Positions 1-7,366 of a DNA stretch of 21,516 nucleotides are shown here, one piece after another. Each line of letters starts with the position of its first letter. Positions within the stretch are counted from its first letter, which is position 1. A program made the translations under genes and the position numbers. The DNA is from Promethearchaeota archaeon. GTDB taxonomy: Archaea > Asgardarchaeota > Lokiarchaeia > Sigyniarchaeales > SOKP01. The stretch is from positions 1-21,516 of the forward strand of contig JAUWNA010000004.1 in assembly GCA_030612905.1 (NCBI GenBank). Direction: 5' to 3'. The notes under the pieces are model-generated. The model saw only the letters and a list, made by a program, of their open reading frames with translations, ran no database searches and was not told the origin of the DNA.

Positions 1-2
1 TA

Positions 3-182
3 ACTATATATTACGGAGTGGCTATCGTCTCCTTTATGGCTCTCTTGACTATTACAATAAGTCTATGGCAGATAATTAATAAGGAAGGAGCGATTACAAA
101 AAAATCAATAACCTCTTTAATTACTGGGATCGTAACGGGATTATTAGCGGGGTTTACAACTTGCTTTCCTTTGTTCCTCTAA
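3..182 (+). CDS. C-terminal end of a membrane protein (5' end outside window)
   Basis: The frame is open from the left edge and closes at a TAA at 180-182, giving the last 59 residues of a protein. Two hydrophobic stretches separated by a short charged loop (INKEGAITKK) are visible, so the C-terminus holds two probable membrane-spanning helices. The last residues (CFPLFL) are also hydrophobic, so the protein ends in or at the membrane. No motif identifies a family; a transporter or small integral membrane protein is equally possible. It is followed by more than 300 bases without a gene and is therefore probably the last gene of its own transcript. Confidence 0.6.
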   Translation, partial: TIYYGVAIVSFMALLTITISLWQIINKEGAITKKSITSLITGIVTGLLAGFTTCFPLFL

Positions 183-495
183 ATTACTAGTAACTGCATC
201 GGTATACTGATAAACCCAAGGAGCACTTTGTAAATTTCAGAACTCCTCAACCGATTTAAATAATTTATTATAATCCCATTCTCGAATTATCAATCACTTT
301 TAACCATTCTTCAAAATTATTTATAAGTTGATTGATTGTGATTAAAAAAAGAGAGATTATCATTTTCAATATATTTCAAATAATGTATTTAAATACTACA
401 GAATAAATCAATTTTCTAATGGCGTTAATTTCTTAAATAAATTGAAATTAAAATGTACATTATAAATTATTAGATATAACAACTAAGGGATTAAA
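183..495. other. Intergenic region, no gene seen
   Basis: A very AT-rich 313-base spacer between the partial membrane-protein gene and cutA. Stops are frequent in all frames and I see no tRNA-like or other structured RNA. The right end carries the cutA TATA element. The middle holds other T/A runs that could be further promoter or terminator sequence, but none is distinctive. Confidence 0.5.
459..468 (+). promoter_or_regulatory. Probable TATA box of the cutA operon
   Basis: The sequence attataaatt lies about 30 bases before the cutA ATG at 496. With the usual archaeal spacing of about 25 bases, transcription would start at roughly 490, giving an almost leaderless mRNA. There is no Shine-Dalgarno motif directly before the ATG, which fits a leaderless start. 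Confidence 0.45.
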
Positions 496-810
496 ATGGA
501 TTTTTATGTTTTTTTAGTTACAGTTCCAAATATTGAAGAAGGTAAAAGAATAGCAAGAGTTTTGGTTGAAAGCAAGCTAGCCGCATGCGTAAACATAATT
601 CAAAATATACAATCAATTTACTCGTGGAAAGGAAACATTGAAGAGGACAACGAACATCTATTAATAATTAAAACAAAGGAAACCAAAGGAGAATTTATTA
701 TTCAGAAAGTTAAAGAGCTTCATTCCTATTCTGAACCGGAATGCATTGGTTTGAAGATTAATAAGGGTTCTGAAACTTATTTAAATTGGATTAACGAAGT
801 TGTAGATTAA
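496..810 (+). CDS. cutA: CutA1 divalent-cation tolerance protein
   Basis: This 104-residue protein has the full length and the pattern of the CutA1 family: an N-terminal beta strand ending in TVPN, the helix and strand KLAACVNI, the segment SIYSWKG, the strand ELLIIKT-like HLLIIKT, and the signature LHSYSEPEC followed by a C-terminal YLNWI helix. CutA1 proteins form very stable trimers with a ferredoxin-like fold and bind divalent metal ions such as copper; the physiological role is unsettled. It is probably the first gene of a five-gene run, with 23 bases to the next start. No active-site residue is known to be diagnostic, so the call rests on overall family resemblance, which is strong. Confidence 0.93.
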   Translation: MDFYVFLVTVPNIEEGKRIARVLVESKLAACVNIIQNIQSIYSWKGNIEEDNEHLLIIKTKETKGEFIIQKVKELHSYSEPECIGLKINKGSETYLNWINEVVD

Positions 811-833
811 TTAATAAAAATTGTATAAATATT

Positions 834-1676
834 ATGGCCTTCAATATCTTTCGAGTGGATTGGATTTTAGTCGATACTATCATAATAATTTTACTAGTTT
901 TATTTCTAATCGGCGTAAAAATATTTAAAGAAGCGTATAGATGGAGGTTTTCTTTGTCAAACGAATTTTTGACGCGAACAACGGCTAAGACTCTAAGTTT
1001 TAACTTAGATCGTCCTTCAATTTACATAAAAAAGTGGAATTTGACTAGATCCAAAGTAATTAAAGAAGAAATCTCGTCTAAGCCATCAATTTTTATAATA
1101 AGAACGCATAGAAAACAAATGTTATTGAAAGTATTGACGGAAGGTTTAAGCACTTATGGTTTTAATGTAGTTAACATTTGGCTTAAAATAAAAGCTGATA
1201 AAGGAAAAAGTAAAGCGATTAAAGATATTGAAAGAGAAATTCAACAAATAATATCCTCACATCTCTCGATTTATAACCAAGACCTTCGTTTTTTGATTCA
1301 GAGATATGTTGTTGTGAATTTTAATAAAAAAATTATTCCCTATAATTTTATTACAAAAAATTCTAACAGTGTTAAACTAATTTTAATTAATCCACTGTTG
1401 AATTTGACCAATCTTAAAATTATGCAAACTTTAGAAACAATTTCAAATCCACAGTTTAAGTTCTTTATTATTTTTAGTGAGCGTTTAAATCCATTTTTTA
1501 AAAATAGGAATTCAAACAAGAGGATTTTACATAATAAAACCCTGAAAAATTCAAATAAATTCAAATATCATTCCATTCAAAAAGCAAAAAGCACATTTAA
1601 ATATTACGAAACGGTACTTTTAAGTATAATAATAAAAAATATAGATAAAATAAGTAAACTAGATAAAAAGGAATAA
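834..1676 (+). CDS. Membrane-anchored orphan, possibly a degenerate alpha/beta-hydrolase fold
   Basis: I do not recognise this 280-residue protein. Residues about 9-29 form one hydrophobic helix near the N-terminus with a basic stretch after it, suggesting an anchor with the rest cytoplasmic. The remaining layout loosely follows alpha/beta hydrolases: a beta strand (PSIFIIRTHRK) where the oxyanion-loop strand would be, a helix and strand (LTEGLSTYGFNVVNIW) like the usual 'L-x-x-x-G-Y-x-V' unit, a strand (KLILINPLL), and a late strand (FKFFIIFSE). A nucleophile-elbow GxSxG and a catalytic His are not visible, so if the fold is right the enzyme is probably inactive. The C-terminus is Lys/Asn-rich. 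It lies between cutA and a nucleotidyltransferase gene, 6 bases before the latter. Confidence 0.65.
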   Translation: MAFNIFRVDWILVDTIIIILLVLFLIGVKIFKEAYRWRFSLSNEFLTRTTAKTLSFNLDRPSIYIKKWNLTRSKVIKEEISSKPSIFIIRTHRKQMLLKVLTEGLSTYGFNVVNIWLKIKADKGKSKAIKDIEREIQQIISSHLSIYNQDLRFLIQRYVVVNFNKKIIPYNFITKNSNSVKLILINPLLNLTNLKIMQTLETISNPQFKFFIIFSERLNPFFKNRNSNKRILHNKTLKNSNKFKYHSIQKAKSTFKYYETVLLSIIIKNIDKISKLDKKE

Positions 1677-1682
1677 TTTTTA

Positions 1683-2390
1683 ATGAAAAAGGATACTATT
1701 TTAAGAGATTATTATAATATCGTAGCATACTCTAAAGATCATTTGAATCTCTTAAACCAAAAAAGAAAACGTTCTATGGAATTATTGGAGATGTTTACTA
1801 AAGAAGGTTTAAACCCCTTTATCTACGGAAGTGTTGCTCGTGGGGATGTCCATAGGGATAGTGATATTGATATTATCTTTTTACAATTAATACCACCTTA
1901 TCAGATAGAAATTATTCTTGATAAATATGGTGTCAACAATTACTTTCGAGAAATTATAATGGCAACACCAACGGATACATTAAAATTGTATGTGTATTTA
2001 AACGAATTAGAGAGTATTACTATTCCATTATCTAAGTTTGATAAAAAATCAGAAGAATTTTATGATTTTGGAGGAAAAGTCAATCTAAACCAATTAGAAG
2101 ATAATCTCAGAGTCCCTGGAATAGACAAGAGATTAGTATTAATTAAACCTAACTTAGAGGGCCATGAAGAATATTCAATAATTGGAAACGAACATTTGGC
2201 AGCAAAACAAGTTAATGTAAGTATTGCTTTAATTAATGAACGAAAAAGAGTTCTTTTAAAAAGAGAAAAACATGGTAGAACTGGCGTATTTTTAAAAAGA
2301 TTACTTGATCTTAACGAATCTACCGAAGTGGTACTAAAAAAACTTGCAAACAAAAAATCCTTTGTGAGAAAGAAGTTATTTCAAAAATGA
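1683..2390 (+). CDS. Archaeal nucleotidyltransferase (pol-beta superfamily, COG1665-like)
   Basis: Residues 49-63 contain the pol-beta superfamily signature GSxxRGDxxxxSDID. Gly49-Ser50 form the triphosphate-binding turn, and Asp61 and Asp63 are two of the metal-binding acidic residues. The enzyme should transfer a nucleotide, or part of one, to an unknown acceptor. At 235 residues it is longer than minimal MNT antitoxins, and no HEPN partner gene is next to it, so an antitoxin role is unlikely; the whole protein resembles the archaeal predicted nucleotidyltransferases of COG1665. Its last four bases overlap the start of the following radical SAM gene (ATGA), which implies coupled translation and possibly a shared pathway. 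The substrate cannot be read from the sequence. Confidence 0.8.
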   Translation: MKKDTILRDYYNIVAYSKDHLNLLNQKRKRSMELLEMFTKEGLNPFIYGSVARGDVHRDSDIDIIFLQLIPPYQIEIILDKYGVNNYFREIIMATPTDTLKLYVYLNELESITIPLSKFDKKSEEFYDFGGKVNLNQLEDNLRVPGIDKRLVLIKPNLEGHEEYSIIGNEHLAAKQVNVSIALINERKRVLLKREKHGRTGVFLKRLLDLNESTEVVLKKLANKKSFVRKKLFQK

Positions 2391-3529
2391 GCGAGTCTAA
2401 CATAGTAGAATCTAAATCAAATACATTTTTCGTAAAGAATAGGGGAATTCCCAAAGGGTGTCAGCACTGTTTAAGTGGGACTAAAGCCGTGTTATTTCTA
2501 AACGGAATCTGCCAGAATCCAAAACATTGTTGTTGGTATTGTCCGATATCTGAAAAGAGAAAAAATAAAAAATTAACTTATGCTAACGAAATTCAAATTA
2601 GTTCTAAAGAGCAGTTATTAGACGAGCTTAACAAAATTAAAGCAAAAGGTATGAGTATCACGGGAGGGGATCCCTTATTTGAGCCCAACTTCGAAAACAC
2701 TTTAGAATTTATTAAATTTGTTAAAGCAAAAAAAGGGAAAAAATTTCACGTTCATCTTTATACAAATGGTCTTAATTTTAACGAATCAAAAGCAATTAGT
2801 CTTGCTCGAGCAGGTTTAGACGAAATTAGATTCAATCCACCAAAAGAAAATTGGAATGTTATAAAATACGCATTGAATAAGGGTATGTCTGTAGGCGCTG
2901 AGGTTCCGGTAATTCCAGAAAAGGAATATGTTGAAAATCTTGAAGAATTGATCTTTTATTTAGATGAAATAGGTGCAGAATTTATCAATTTGAATGAATT
3001 TGAGTATTGTTCACCAAATAGTCAAAGCTTAAAAGAACGCGGTTTTAAATTAAAAGAAGGAACAATAGCTTCGGTGGAGCGTAGTAATGAAACTGCAATT
3101 ATTTTAATAAAAAAAATCGCTCCAAAAGTTAAGATCAAAATTCATTTTTGTACGATTATAGCTAAAGATTATTGGCAATTGAGGGAAAGGTACTTAAGGC
3201 GTGCAAAAACTATAAAATTACCTTATGAGGAAATAAATAAGGATGGTTTGTTAATATTCGCTCAAATAGAAGGTGATAAAATAAAAATAAAAGAGTTTAA
3301 GAATATATTATTGAATAAATTAAAAGTTCCTCGTAAGTTTCTATCTTATGATGAGTTAACTATAAAATTGCCTTTATCATTCGCGATCGAGGCAGATTTG
3401 GTAAAATTAATTGATCAATCTAATTTAAAAGGATATATCGTAGAAATAACACCATTTCGCGAAGAGCAATATCAACAAATAACGGAAAAAACACCTATCA
3501 AGGTATTTAAAGAAGAGTTGGGGGTTTAA
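2387..3529 (+). CDS. Radical SAM protein, COG2108-like (archaeal PflA-related)
   Basis: The 380-residue protein starts with the COG2108 pattern: a CxxC pair at Cys25/Cys28, the strand TKAVLFLNG, then a cysteine cluster and PIS. The cluster carries Cys42, Cys48, Cys49 and Cys52. COG2108 members I recall have CX3CX2C; here the spacing is CX6CX2C (or CX5CX3C), an apparent three-residue insertion. SITGGDP at about 90-96 is the SAM-binding GGEP-like motif, and HLYTNG follows as in PFL-activating-enzyme relatives. The C-terminal ~100 residues form a separate small domain. The reaction is unknown. It overlaps the nucleotidyltransferase gene by 4 bases and the acetyltransferase gene by 1 base (TAATG), so the three products are probably made together. 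Confidence 0.85.
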   Translation: MSESNIVESKSNTFFVKNRGIPKGCQHCLSGTKAVLFLNGICQNPKHCCWYCPISEKRKNKKLTYANEIQISSKEQLLDELNKIKAKGMSITGGDPLFEPNFENTLEFIKFVKAKKGKKFHVHLYTNGLNFNESKAISLARAGLDEIRFNPPKENWNVIKYALNKGMSVGAEVPVIPEKEYVENLEELIFYLDEIGAEFINLNEFEYCSPNSQSLKERGFKLKEGTIASVERSNETAIILIKKIAPKVKIKIHFCTIIAKDYWQLRERYLRRAKTIKLPYEEINKDGLLIFAQIEGDKIKIKEFKNILLNKLKVPRKFLSYDELTIKLPLSFAIEADLVKLIDQSNLKGYIVEITPFREEQYQQITEKTPIKVFKEELGV

Positions 3530-3975
3530 TGAGAATTAACGCTGTTAGTCTTAAGGATTTAGATGAAATATTCAGATTGGAAAGTAATACTTTCAAGAAA
3601 GATGCTTTTTCTAAAACTTCAATTCTCAATCTTATTTTAAAAAACACTTTATTTTTAAAGTTGATAGATAACGAAACTTCAAATAAAATTGTTGGATTCA
3701 TTATTGTTATTCAAGATCGAGAAGATAGAATAAATTTAATTAATTTGCTTATTAGAAAACAATATCAGAATAAAGGTTACGGATCATATCTGTTAAAATA
3801 TACTTTAAACAAAATAAAAGAAATGAACAATATTGAAGTAATAGTTTTAAATGTGAACTCTAAAAATGAAGTTGCCATTTTCTTGTATCAAAAATTTGGG
3901 TTCCGAATTGTACAGAAAATAGAGAACTATTACCGGCAAAAGAAAAACGCTTATTTAATGATTTTGAAGATTTAA
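3529..3975 (+). CDS. GNAT-family N-acetyltransferase (RimI-like)
   Basis: A 148-residue protein of normal single-domain GNAT length. Motif A is seen as LLIRKQYQNKGYGSYLL (residues about 73-89); Gln80 to Gly85 form the acetyl-CoA pyrophosphate loop (Q/R-x-x-G-x-G). The later NxxAxxLYxKFGF-type motif (Asn113 to Phe125) is typical of RimI-like enzymes that acetylate protein N-termini or other small amines. It should move an acetyl group from acetyl-CoA to an amine in the cytoplasm. The start overlaps the preceding stop by one base, and it ends the cutA run. The exact acceptor is not identifiable; archaeal RimI (Naa10-like) is the best guess, not a firm one. Confidence 0.85.
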   Translation: MRINAVSLKDLDEIFRLESNTFKKDAFSKTSILNLILKNTLFLKLIDNETSNKIVGFIIVIQDREDRINLINLLIRKQYQNKGYGSYLLKYTLNKIKEMNNIEVIVLNVNSKNEVAIFLYQKFGFRIVQKIENYYRQKKNAYLMILKI

Positions 3976-3994
3976 TATTATCTAAAAACCAAGA

Positions 3995-4030
3995 CTTATA
4001 AATAAATTCTATTATAATTTGTGTATAAAA
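3995..4030 (+). promoter_or_regulatory. Two candidate TATA elements ahead of the WH2-like gene
   Basis: The 108-base gap before the small gene at 4084 contains cttataaata (3995-4004) and gtataaaa (4023-4030). The second would start transcription near 4052, leaving a leader of about 30 bases; the first would start it near 4029. The gene therefore appears to have its own promoter and is not simply read through from the cutA run. Confidence 0.4.
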
Positions 4031-4083
4031 AGTATTGTAATTGTACCCAAAAAAGAGAATAAAATAAAAAGTGTTGAGTAACA

Positions 4084-4236
4084 ATGACGCCCGTAGGTAA
4101 AGAACTAAAAGAAGAAATCAAAAAAGGTGTTTCGCTCCAAAAAGTTGACGAAGAAGACCTCAGAAAACGTGAAGAAGGGAAAAAGAAACGAATGGAAGAA
4201 TTAGAAAAGGTCAAAGAAGCCTTAGGAGCAAAATAA
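4084..4236 (+). CDS. 50-residue WH2/thymosin-like putative actin-monomer-binding protein
   Basis: A short ATG-to-TAA frame encodes a 50-residue, highly charged protein. Residues 5-21 (GKELKEEIKKGVSLQKV) fit the WH2 pattern L-x3-I-x2-G-x2-L-x-K-V: an amphipathic helix with Leu8 and Ile12, a Gly15 turn, and an LKKV-type element L18-Q-K-V21. In eukaryotic WASP-family proteins and beta-thymosins this segment binds the hydrophobic cleft of monomeric actin. Residues 22-50 form a second charged helix, much as in beta-thymosin. Its coding nature is supported by flanking TATA elements, a following T-rich terminator, and more C/G-ending codons (gcc, ctc, ggc-type) than neighbours, perhaps from high expression. 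The WH2 call is motif-based; a chance charged helix remains possible. Confidence 0.65.
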   Translation: MTPVGKELKEEIKKGVSLQKVDEEDLRKREEGKKKRMEELEKVKEALGAK

Positions 4237-4240
4237 TTAA

Positions 4241-4272
4241 TTTTTTGTTTTGTCGTATTTTATTATTTTTTT
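4241..4272 (+). terminator. T-rich archaeal terminator after the WH2-like gene
   Basis: Runs of T (4241-4246 and 4266-4272), with shorter ones between, follow five bases after the stop codon. Archaeal RNA polymerase commonly terminates on such T tracts. This separates the small gene from pelA, which has its own TATA box. Confidence 0.5.
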
Positions 4273-4345
4273 CTTTATTTTGTCTAAGATATCAAACCTT
4301 AGATAGTTAGTCTTTAGATTTATACTATCCTTAATTATATATATT

Positions 4346-4356
4346 AAATTTATAAT
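4346..4356 (+). promoter_or_regulatory. Probable TATA box of pelA
   Basis: aaatttataat is centred about 25 bases before the pelA ATG at 4376. Transcription would then start at or next to the ATG, so the mRNA is probably leaderless. Confidence 0.5.
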
Positions 4357-4375
4357 TTGGAGTTTGTTTATTTAA

Positions 4376-5449
4376 ATGAAAATTCTTGAAATTGATAAAA
4401 AGAAGGAAGTTATTACAGTTAAAACAGAGAACTTAAACGATCTATGGACGCTCTATAACATAATAGCTAAAAATGATAAAATTTCAGCACGAACACACAG
4501 AAGAGTTGTTTTAAAGGAAAGTTCTAAAGGAGAAAGAAAACCAATGAGCTTGAAATTAAAAGTTGAATCTGTCGCTTTTCATGAATTTTCAAATAGATTA
4601 AGGGTAAAAGGTACTATTATAGAGGGTCCAGAGGATTTTGTAACTTTTGGAACGTATCACACTTTTAATATTGAACCTAACCAAAAACTAACGATAAATA
4701 AAGAGAAATGGTTAAAGAGCGAAATAAAACGTCTTAAGGAATCATCAAGCTTCGAAACTGATTTTATAATGTTAATAATTGCAATCGAGACAGGGTTAGC
4801 TACAATCTCTCTAATAACAAATTTCAGTCATAAGAGAATAGCCACTATAAAAAAAAATATTCCTGGTAAAAGATACGAACAATCTTATAGAAATAAAGCG
4901 TACGAAGAATTTTATAGTGATATTCTTAAGCTAATCGACGAAAATATAAAGAATACAAAAATAAATACTATAGTTATATGTGGTCCTGGCAGTACAAAGG
5001 TTCATTTCAATCAATTTCTTAAAGAAAGAACACAGTCTACATATTTACCAAAAATTTATAACATTCAAGCCAGCTCCGGAACTGAAAGTGCTATTTTAGA
5101 GGCTTTAAAATCAAAAGAGTTAAAAATTTTAAAAAAAAATGTAAAAATATTGCAGGAAACAGAAAAAATTGAAGAAATATTACATTTATTTAGTACAGAC
5201 TCAGATATTATTGCCATTGGTTTTGACGAGATTTCAAATGCAACAGAAAAAGGTGCTATAAAGGAATTATTTTGTGCCGATCTTTTGATTAGAGGTACCT
5301 CAAAAGAACAGAAATTAAAAATCGAGCATATCATTAATGGAGTTGAAAATTCAGGTGGTAGAGTTCATATTCTAAACAGTGAACACCCGACAGGACAACA
5401 GATTATTGATTTAGGATCTCTAATTGCTATTTTAAGGTATAAAATGTAA
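4376..5449 (+). CDS. pelA: Pelota (Dom34/aPelota), ribosome-rescue factor
   Basis: The 357-residue length and whole architecture match archaeal pelota. The N-terminal Sm-like domain (about 1-130) has the family features NLNDLWTLYNII, the R-T-H-R-R loop, and the run GTYHTFNIEPNQKLTI followed by KEKW. The central eRF1-2-like domain (about 131-260) includes the GPG strand (VICGPGSTK). The C-terminal eRF1-3-like domain (about 265-357) includes ILNSEHPTGQQIIDLGSLIAILRY. As expected for pelota, and unlike eRF1, there is no GGQ tripeptide in the central domain. With ABCE1, pelota splits stalled ribosomes in no-go and non-stop situations. A radical SAM gene follows after 18 bases and is probably co-transcribed. 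Confidence 0.96.
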   Translation: MKILEIDKKKEVITVKTENLNDLWTLYNIIAKNDKISARTHRRVVLKESSKGERKPMSLKLKVESVAFHEFSNRLRVKGTIIEGPEDFVTFGTYHTFNIEPNQKLTINKEKWLKSEIKRLKESSSFETDFIMLIIAIETGLATISLITNFSHKRIATIKKNIPGKRYEQSYRNKAYEEFYSDILKLIDENIKNTKINTIVICGPGSTKVHFNQFLKERTQSTYLPKIYNIQASSGTESAILEALKSKELKILKKNVKILQETEKIEEILHLFSTDSDIIAIGFDEISNATEKGAIKELFCADLLIRGTSKEQKLKIEHIINGVENSGGRVHILNSEHPTGQQIIDLGSLIAILRYKM

Positions 5450-5467
5450 ATAAGAAAAATTTCGACA

Positions 5468-6505
5468 ATGAATGAAAACATAAAATATATCGATAGAACT
5501 TCGGAAATTCCACTAGCAGGCGTGGATTTTCTAGGGATAATTGACAGAGGTACAAATATTCTTGAACTTAAACCCTTAACACAGTGTAATTTACGTTGTA
5601 AGTATTGTTTCGTCAGTTCTGGCGATTACGACACTAATTACGTGATCGATTCAAATTATTTAATAGATAAAGTTAAAGAAGCCATAGCGATAAAAGGAAA
5701 TTATAACATCGAGACTCATCTTGCACCCTACGGTGAAATGTTGCTATACGGGGAACTATTTAATTTGGTAAAAAATCTCTCAGAAATTGAAGGAGTAACA
5801 ACTATCTCAATGCAAAGCAATGGTGTATTACTCTCGAAAAACAATATTAATAAATTAAAAAAAAGCAACCTGACACGAATTAACATAAGCTTAAACAGCC
5901 TAAAGGAGGAAACCGCTTGTTATTTATGCAATTGTGCTAAATATGATGTTGACAGACTTTTAAATAATATTTATTCCCTCTTGGATTCTAAAATTCATGT
6001 TTTAATTGCACCGGTTTGGTTTCCAGGAGAAAATGATAAAGATATAGAAGATATTATTAAGTTGGTCACCAACTTAAGAAGTGAAGGTTATTCTGAGAAA
6101 CAAATTCAAATTGGTATCCAAAAATATTTAATTTACAAAACAGGTAGAAAATTAAAAAAAATTCGACCGAAATCATGGAGTTATTTTTATTTACAATTAT
6201 CCAAACTAGAAAAAAAGTACGGTATAAAACTAAAACTTGGGCCTAGAGACTTTGGCATTCATAAAAGAACGAAAACCTCCATATTAGAATTTAAGAAGGA
6301 TGACCTTATTAAATTAAAAATCGTTTCCGGGGGAAGATGGAAAAATGAGTGTATAGGAAAAATCAACGATTCTCTCGGAATTAAAATATTATTGAAAAAA
6401 CCACTCGTTTTCTCCGAAGTATTGATAGGAAAATACATTAAGGCTAAAGTGATAAAAGCAAATTATAAAAATAATATTCTTACTGCTATTTTTCCTTATA
6501 GATAG
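5468..6505 (+). CDS. Radical SAM protein with C-terminal TRAM-like domain (COG2100-like)
   Basis: The 345-residue protein has a canonical radical SAM cluster motif, Cys40-x3-Cys44-x2-Cys47 (within LTQCNLRCKYCF), which binds a 4Fe-4S cluster and SAM. Further barrel strands are visible, such as ISMQSNG and INISLNSL. Residues about 275-345 read like a small beta-barrel TRAM domain (SGGRWKNECIG, VLIGKYIKAKVIKA), a fold that binds RNA in tRNA-modifying enzymes such as the methylthiotransferases. The combination is typical of the archaeal family COG2100, whose reaction I cannot name; RNA modification is an inference from the TRAM-like tail and from pelA, a translation factor, lying 18 bases upstream. 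A second Cys cluster (CYLCNC, about 151-156) may hold another metal site. Confidence 0.85.
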   Translation: MNENIKYIDRTSEIPLAGVDFLGIIDRGTNILELKPLTQCNLRCKYCFVSSGDYDTNYVIDSNYLIDKVKEAIAIKGNYNIETHLAPYGEMLLYGELFNLVKNLSEIEGVTTISMQSNGVLLSKNNINKLKKSNLTRINISLNSLKEETACYLCNCAKYDVDRLLNNIYSLLDSKIHVLIAPVWFPGENDKDIEDIIKLVTNLRSEGYSEKQIQIGIQKYLIYKTGRKLKKIRPKSWSYFYLQLSKLEKKYGIKLKLGPRDFGIHKRTKTSILEFKKDDLIKLKIVSGGRWKNECIGKINDSLGIKILLKKPLVFSEVLIGKYIKAKVIKANYKNNILTAIFPYR

Positions 6506-6600
6506 TAAGTAAATAAAAAGACTAAAAATTAAAATAATGAATTTACATAAGAATTATATCGTAATTTATTATAGATCAATACTATTTTGATTTGATTGAA

Positions 6601-7224
6601 ATGAGTCCAATTATAACACATGAAGATGAGCTTGAATTAGCAAGCATGGAAAAAGAATTAGTTAGCCAAATAAAAAAATTAGCGAAAAATCAGACTACAT
6701 TAATCGATTCTCAAAAAAAATACGCTGACAACTTGAGAAAAGTAAATCTTACACGAGATATGGTAAATAGGACATTTAGAGATGTATTAAAGCAAATGCA
6801 AACTCTAGTAAGAGAGAGAAGATCAAATATCAAAGACGAGGAGGTCAAATACTTTCAGGAAATCATCCATAAAAATGATGAATATATCGAAGCAAATAAC
6901 AAGTACATAGATTCTGTTAAGGACCTCGCAGTAAAAAAAGATTATTTAGTAGAAAAAAAATATGAATTTGCTGCAGCATTAAGCGAAGTAGCCAGTAAAA
7001 GAAGCGTTGTTATTAAAAAAGCGCTATCTGTCGAAAAAAAGAAAAATGATTTAATCGAAGGAGAAAAGATAAAAATATTGGAATCTGAATTGAATGATTC
7101 CCAAAGAGATTTTGATCGCGCAAGGGATGTGCTATTAAAAAAAATTAATCAATTTTTACAAGTTAAGAATGAAGTTGATGATCTCTGGATTAATTTAAAA
7201 AATGCAGTCAATAAAACTAGCTAA
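6601..7224 (+). CDS. Long-helix (BAR-like or coiled-coil) protein
   Basis: A 207-residue protein predicted to be almost wholly alpha-helical: few prolines or glycines, with heptad-like hydrophobic spacing from residue 15 to the end. I chose the ATG at 6601; a TTG three codons upstream is also in frame. Three long helices of about 50-60 residues can be drawn, and the last (ESELNDSQRDFDRARDVLL...) resembles the third helix of BAR domains, where an 'aeeE-x2-A/R-x4' segment precedes a Leu/Ile-rich run. Basic patches lie in the middle. BAR dimers bind curved membranes; an unrelated structural coiled coil is equally possible. It lies between T-rich signals and just upstream of the polyproline protein gene. 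Confidence 0.75.
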   Translation: MSPIITHEDELELASMEKELVSQIKKLAKNQTTLIDSQKKYADNLRKVNLTRDMVNRTFRDVLKQMQTLVRERRSNIKDEEVKYFQEIIHKNDEYIEANNKYIDSVKDLAVKKDYLVEKKYEFAAALSEVASKRSVVIKKALSVEKKKNDLIEGEKIKILESELNDSQRDFDRARDVLLKKINQFLQVKNEVDDLWINLKNAVNKTS

Positions 7225-7238
7225 GTAAAAACCTTATA

Positions 7239-7258
7239 TTTTTTTTAAATTTTTTTTT
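7239..7258 (+). terminator. Double T-tract terminator after the helical protein
   Basis: Eight T (7239-7246) and nine T (7250-7258) separated by AAA, starting about 14 bases after the stop codon. This is a typical archaeal oligo-T terminator and suggests that the following gene is transcribed separately. Confidence 0.55.
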
Positions 7259-7366
7259 AAATTATGTTGTGATTTGTATGAGCTTAAATTTATTAAATAT
7301 TTCAAATATATAATTAATAGAAAATTAACAAGAAAGTTCGTTATTAATAAAAATAGAGAGATTAAA

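Noticed and set aside
1683..2390. Nucleotidyltransferase as an MNT antitoxin of a HEPN/MNT pair
   Set aside because: No HEPN gene is adjacent and the protein is longer than minimal MNT domains; it is coupled to a radical SAM gene.
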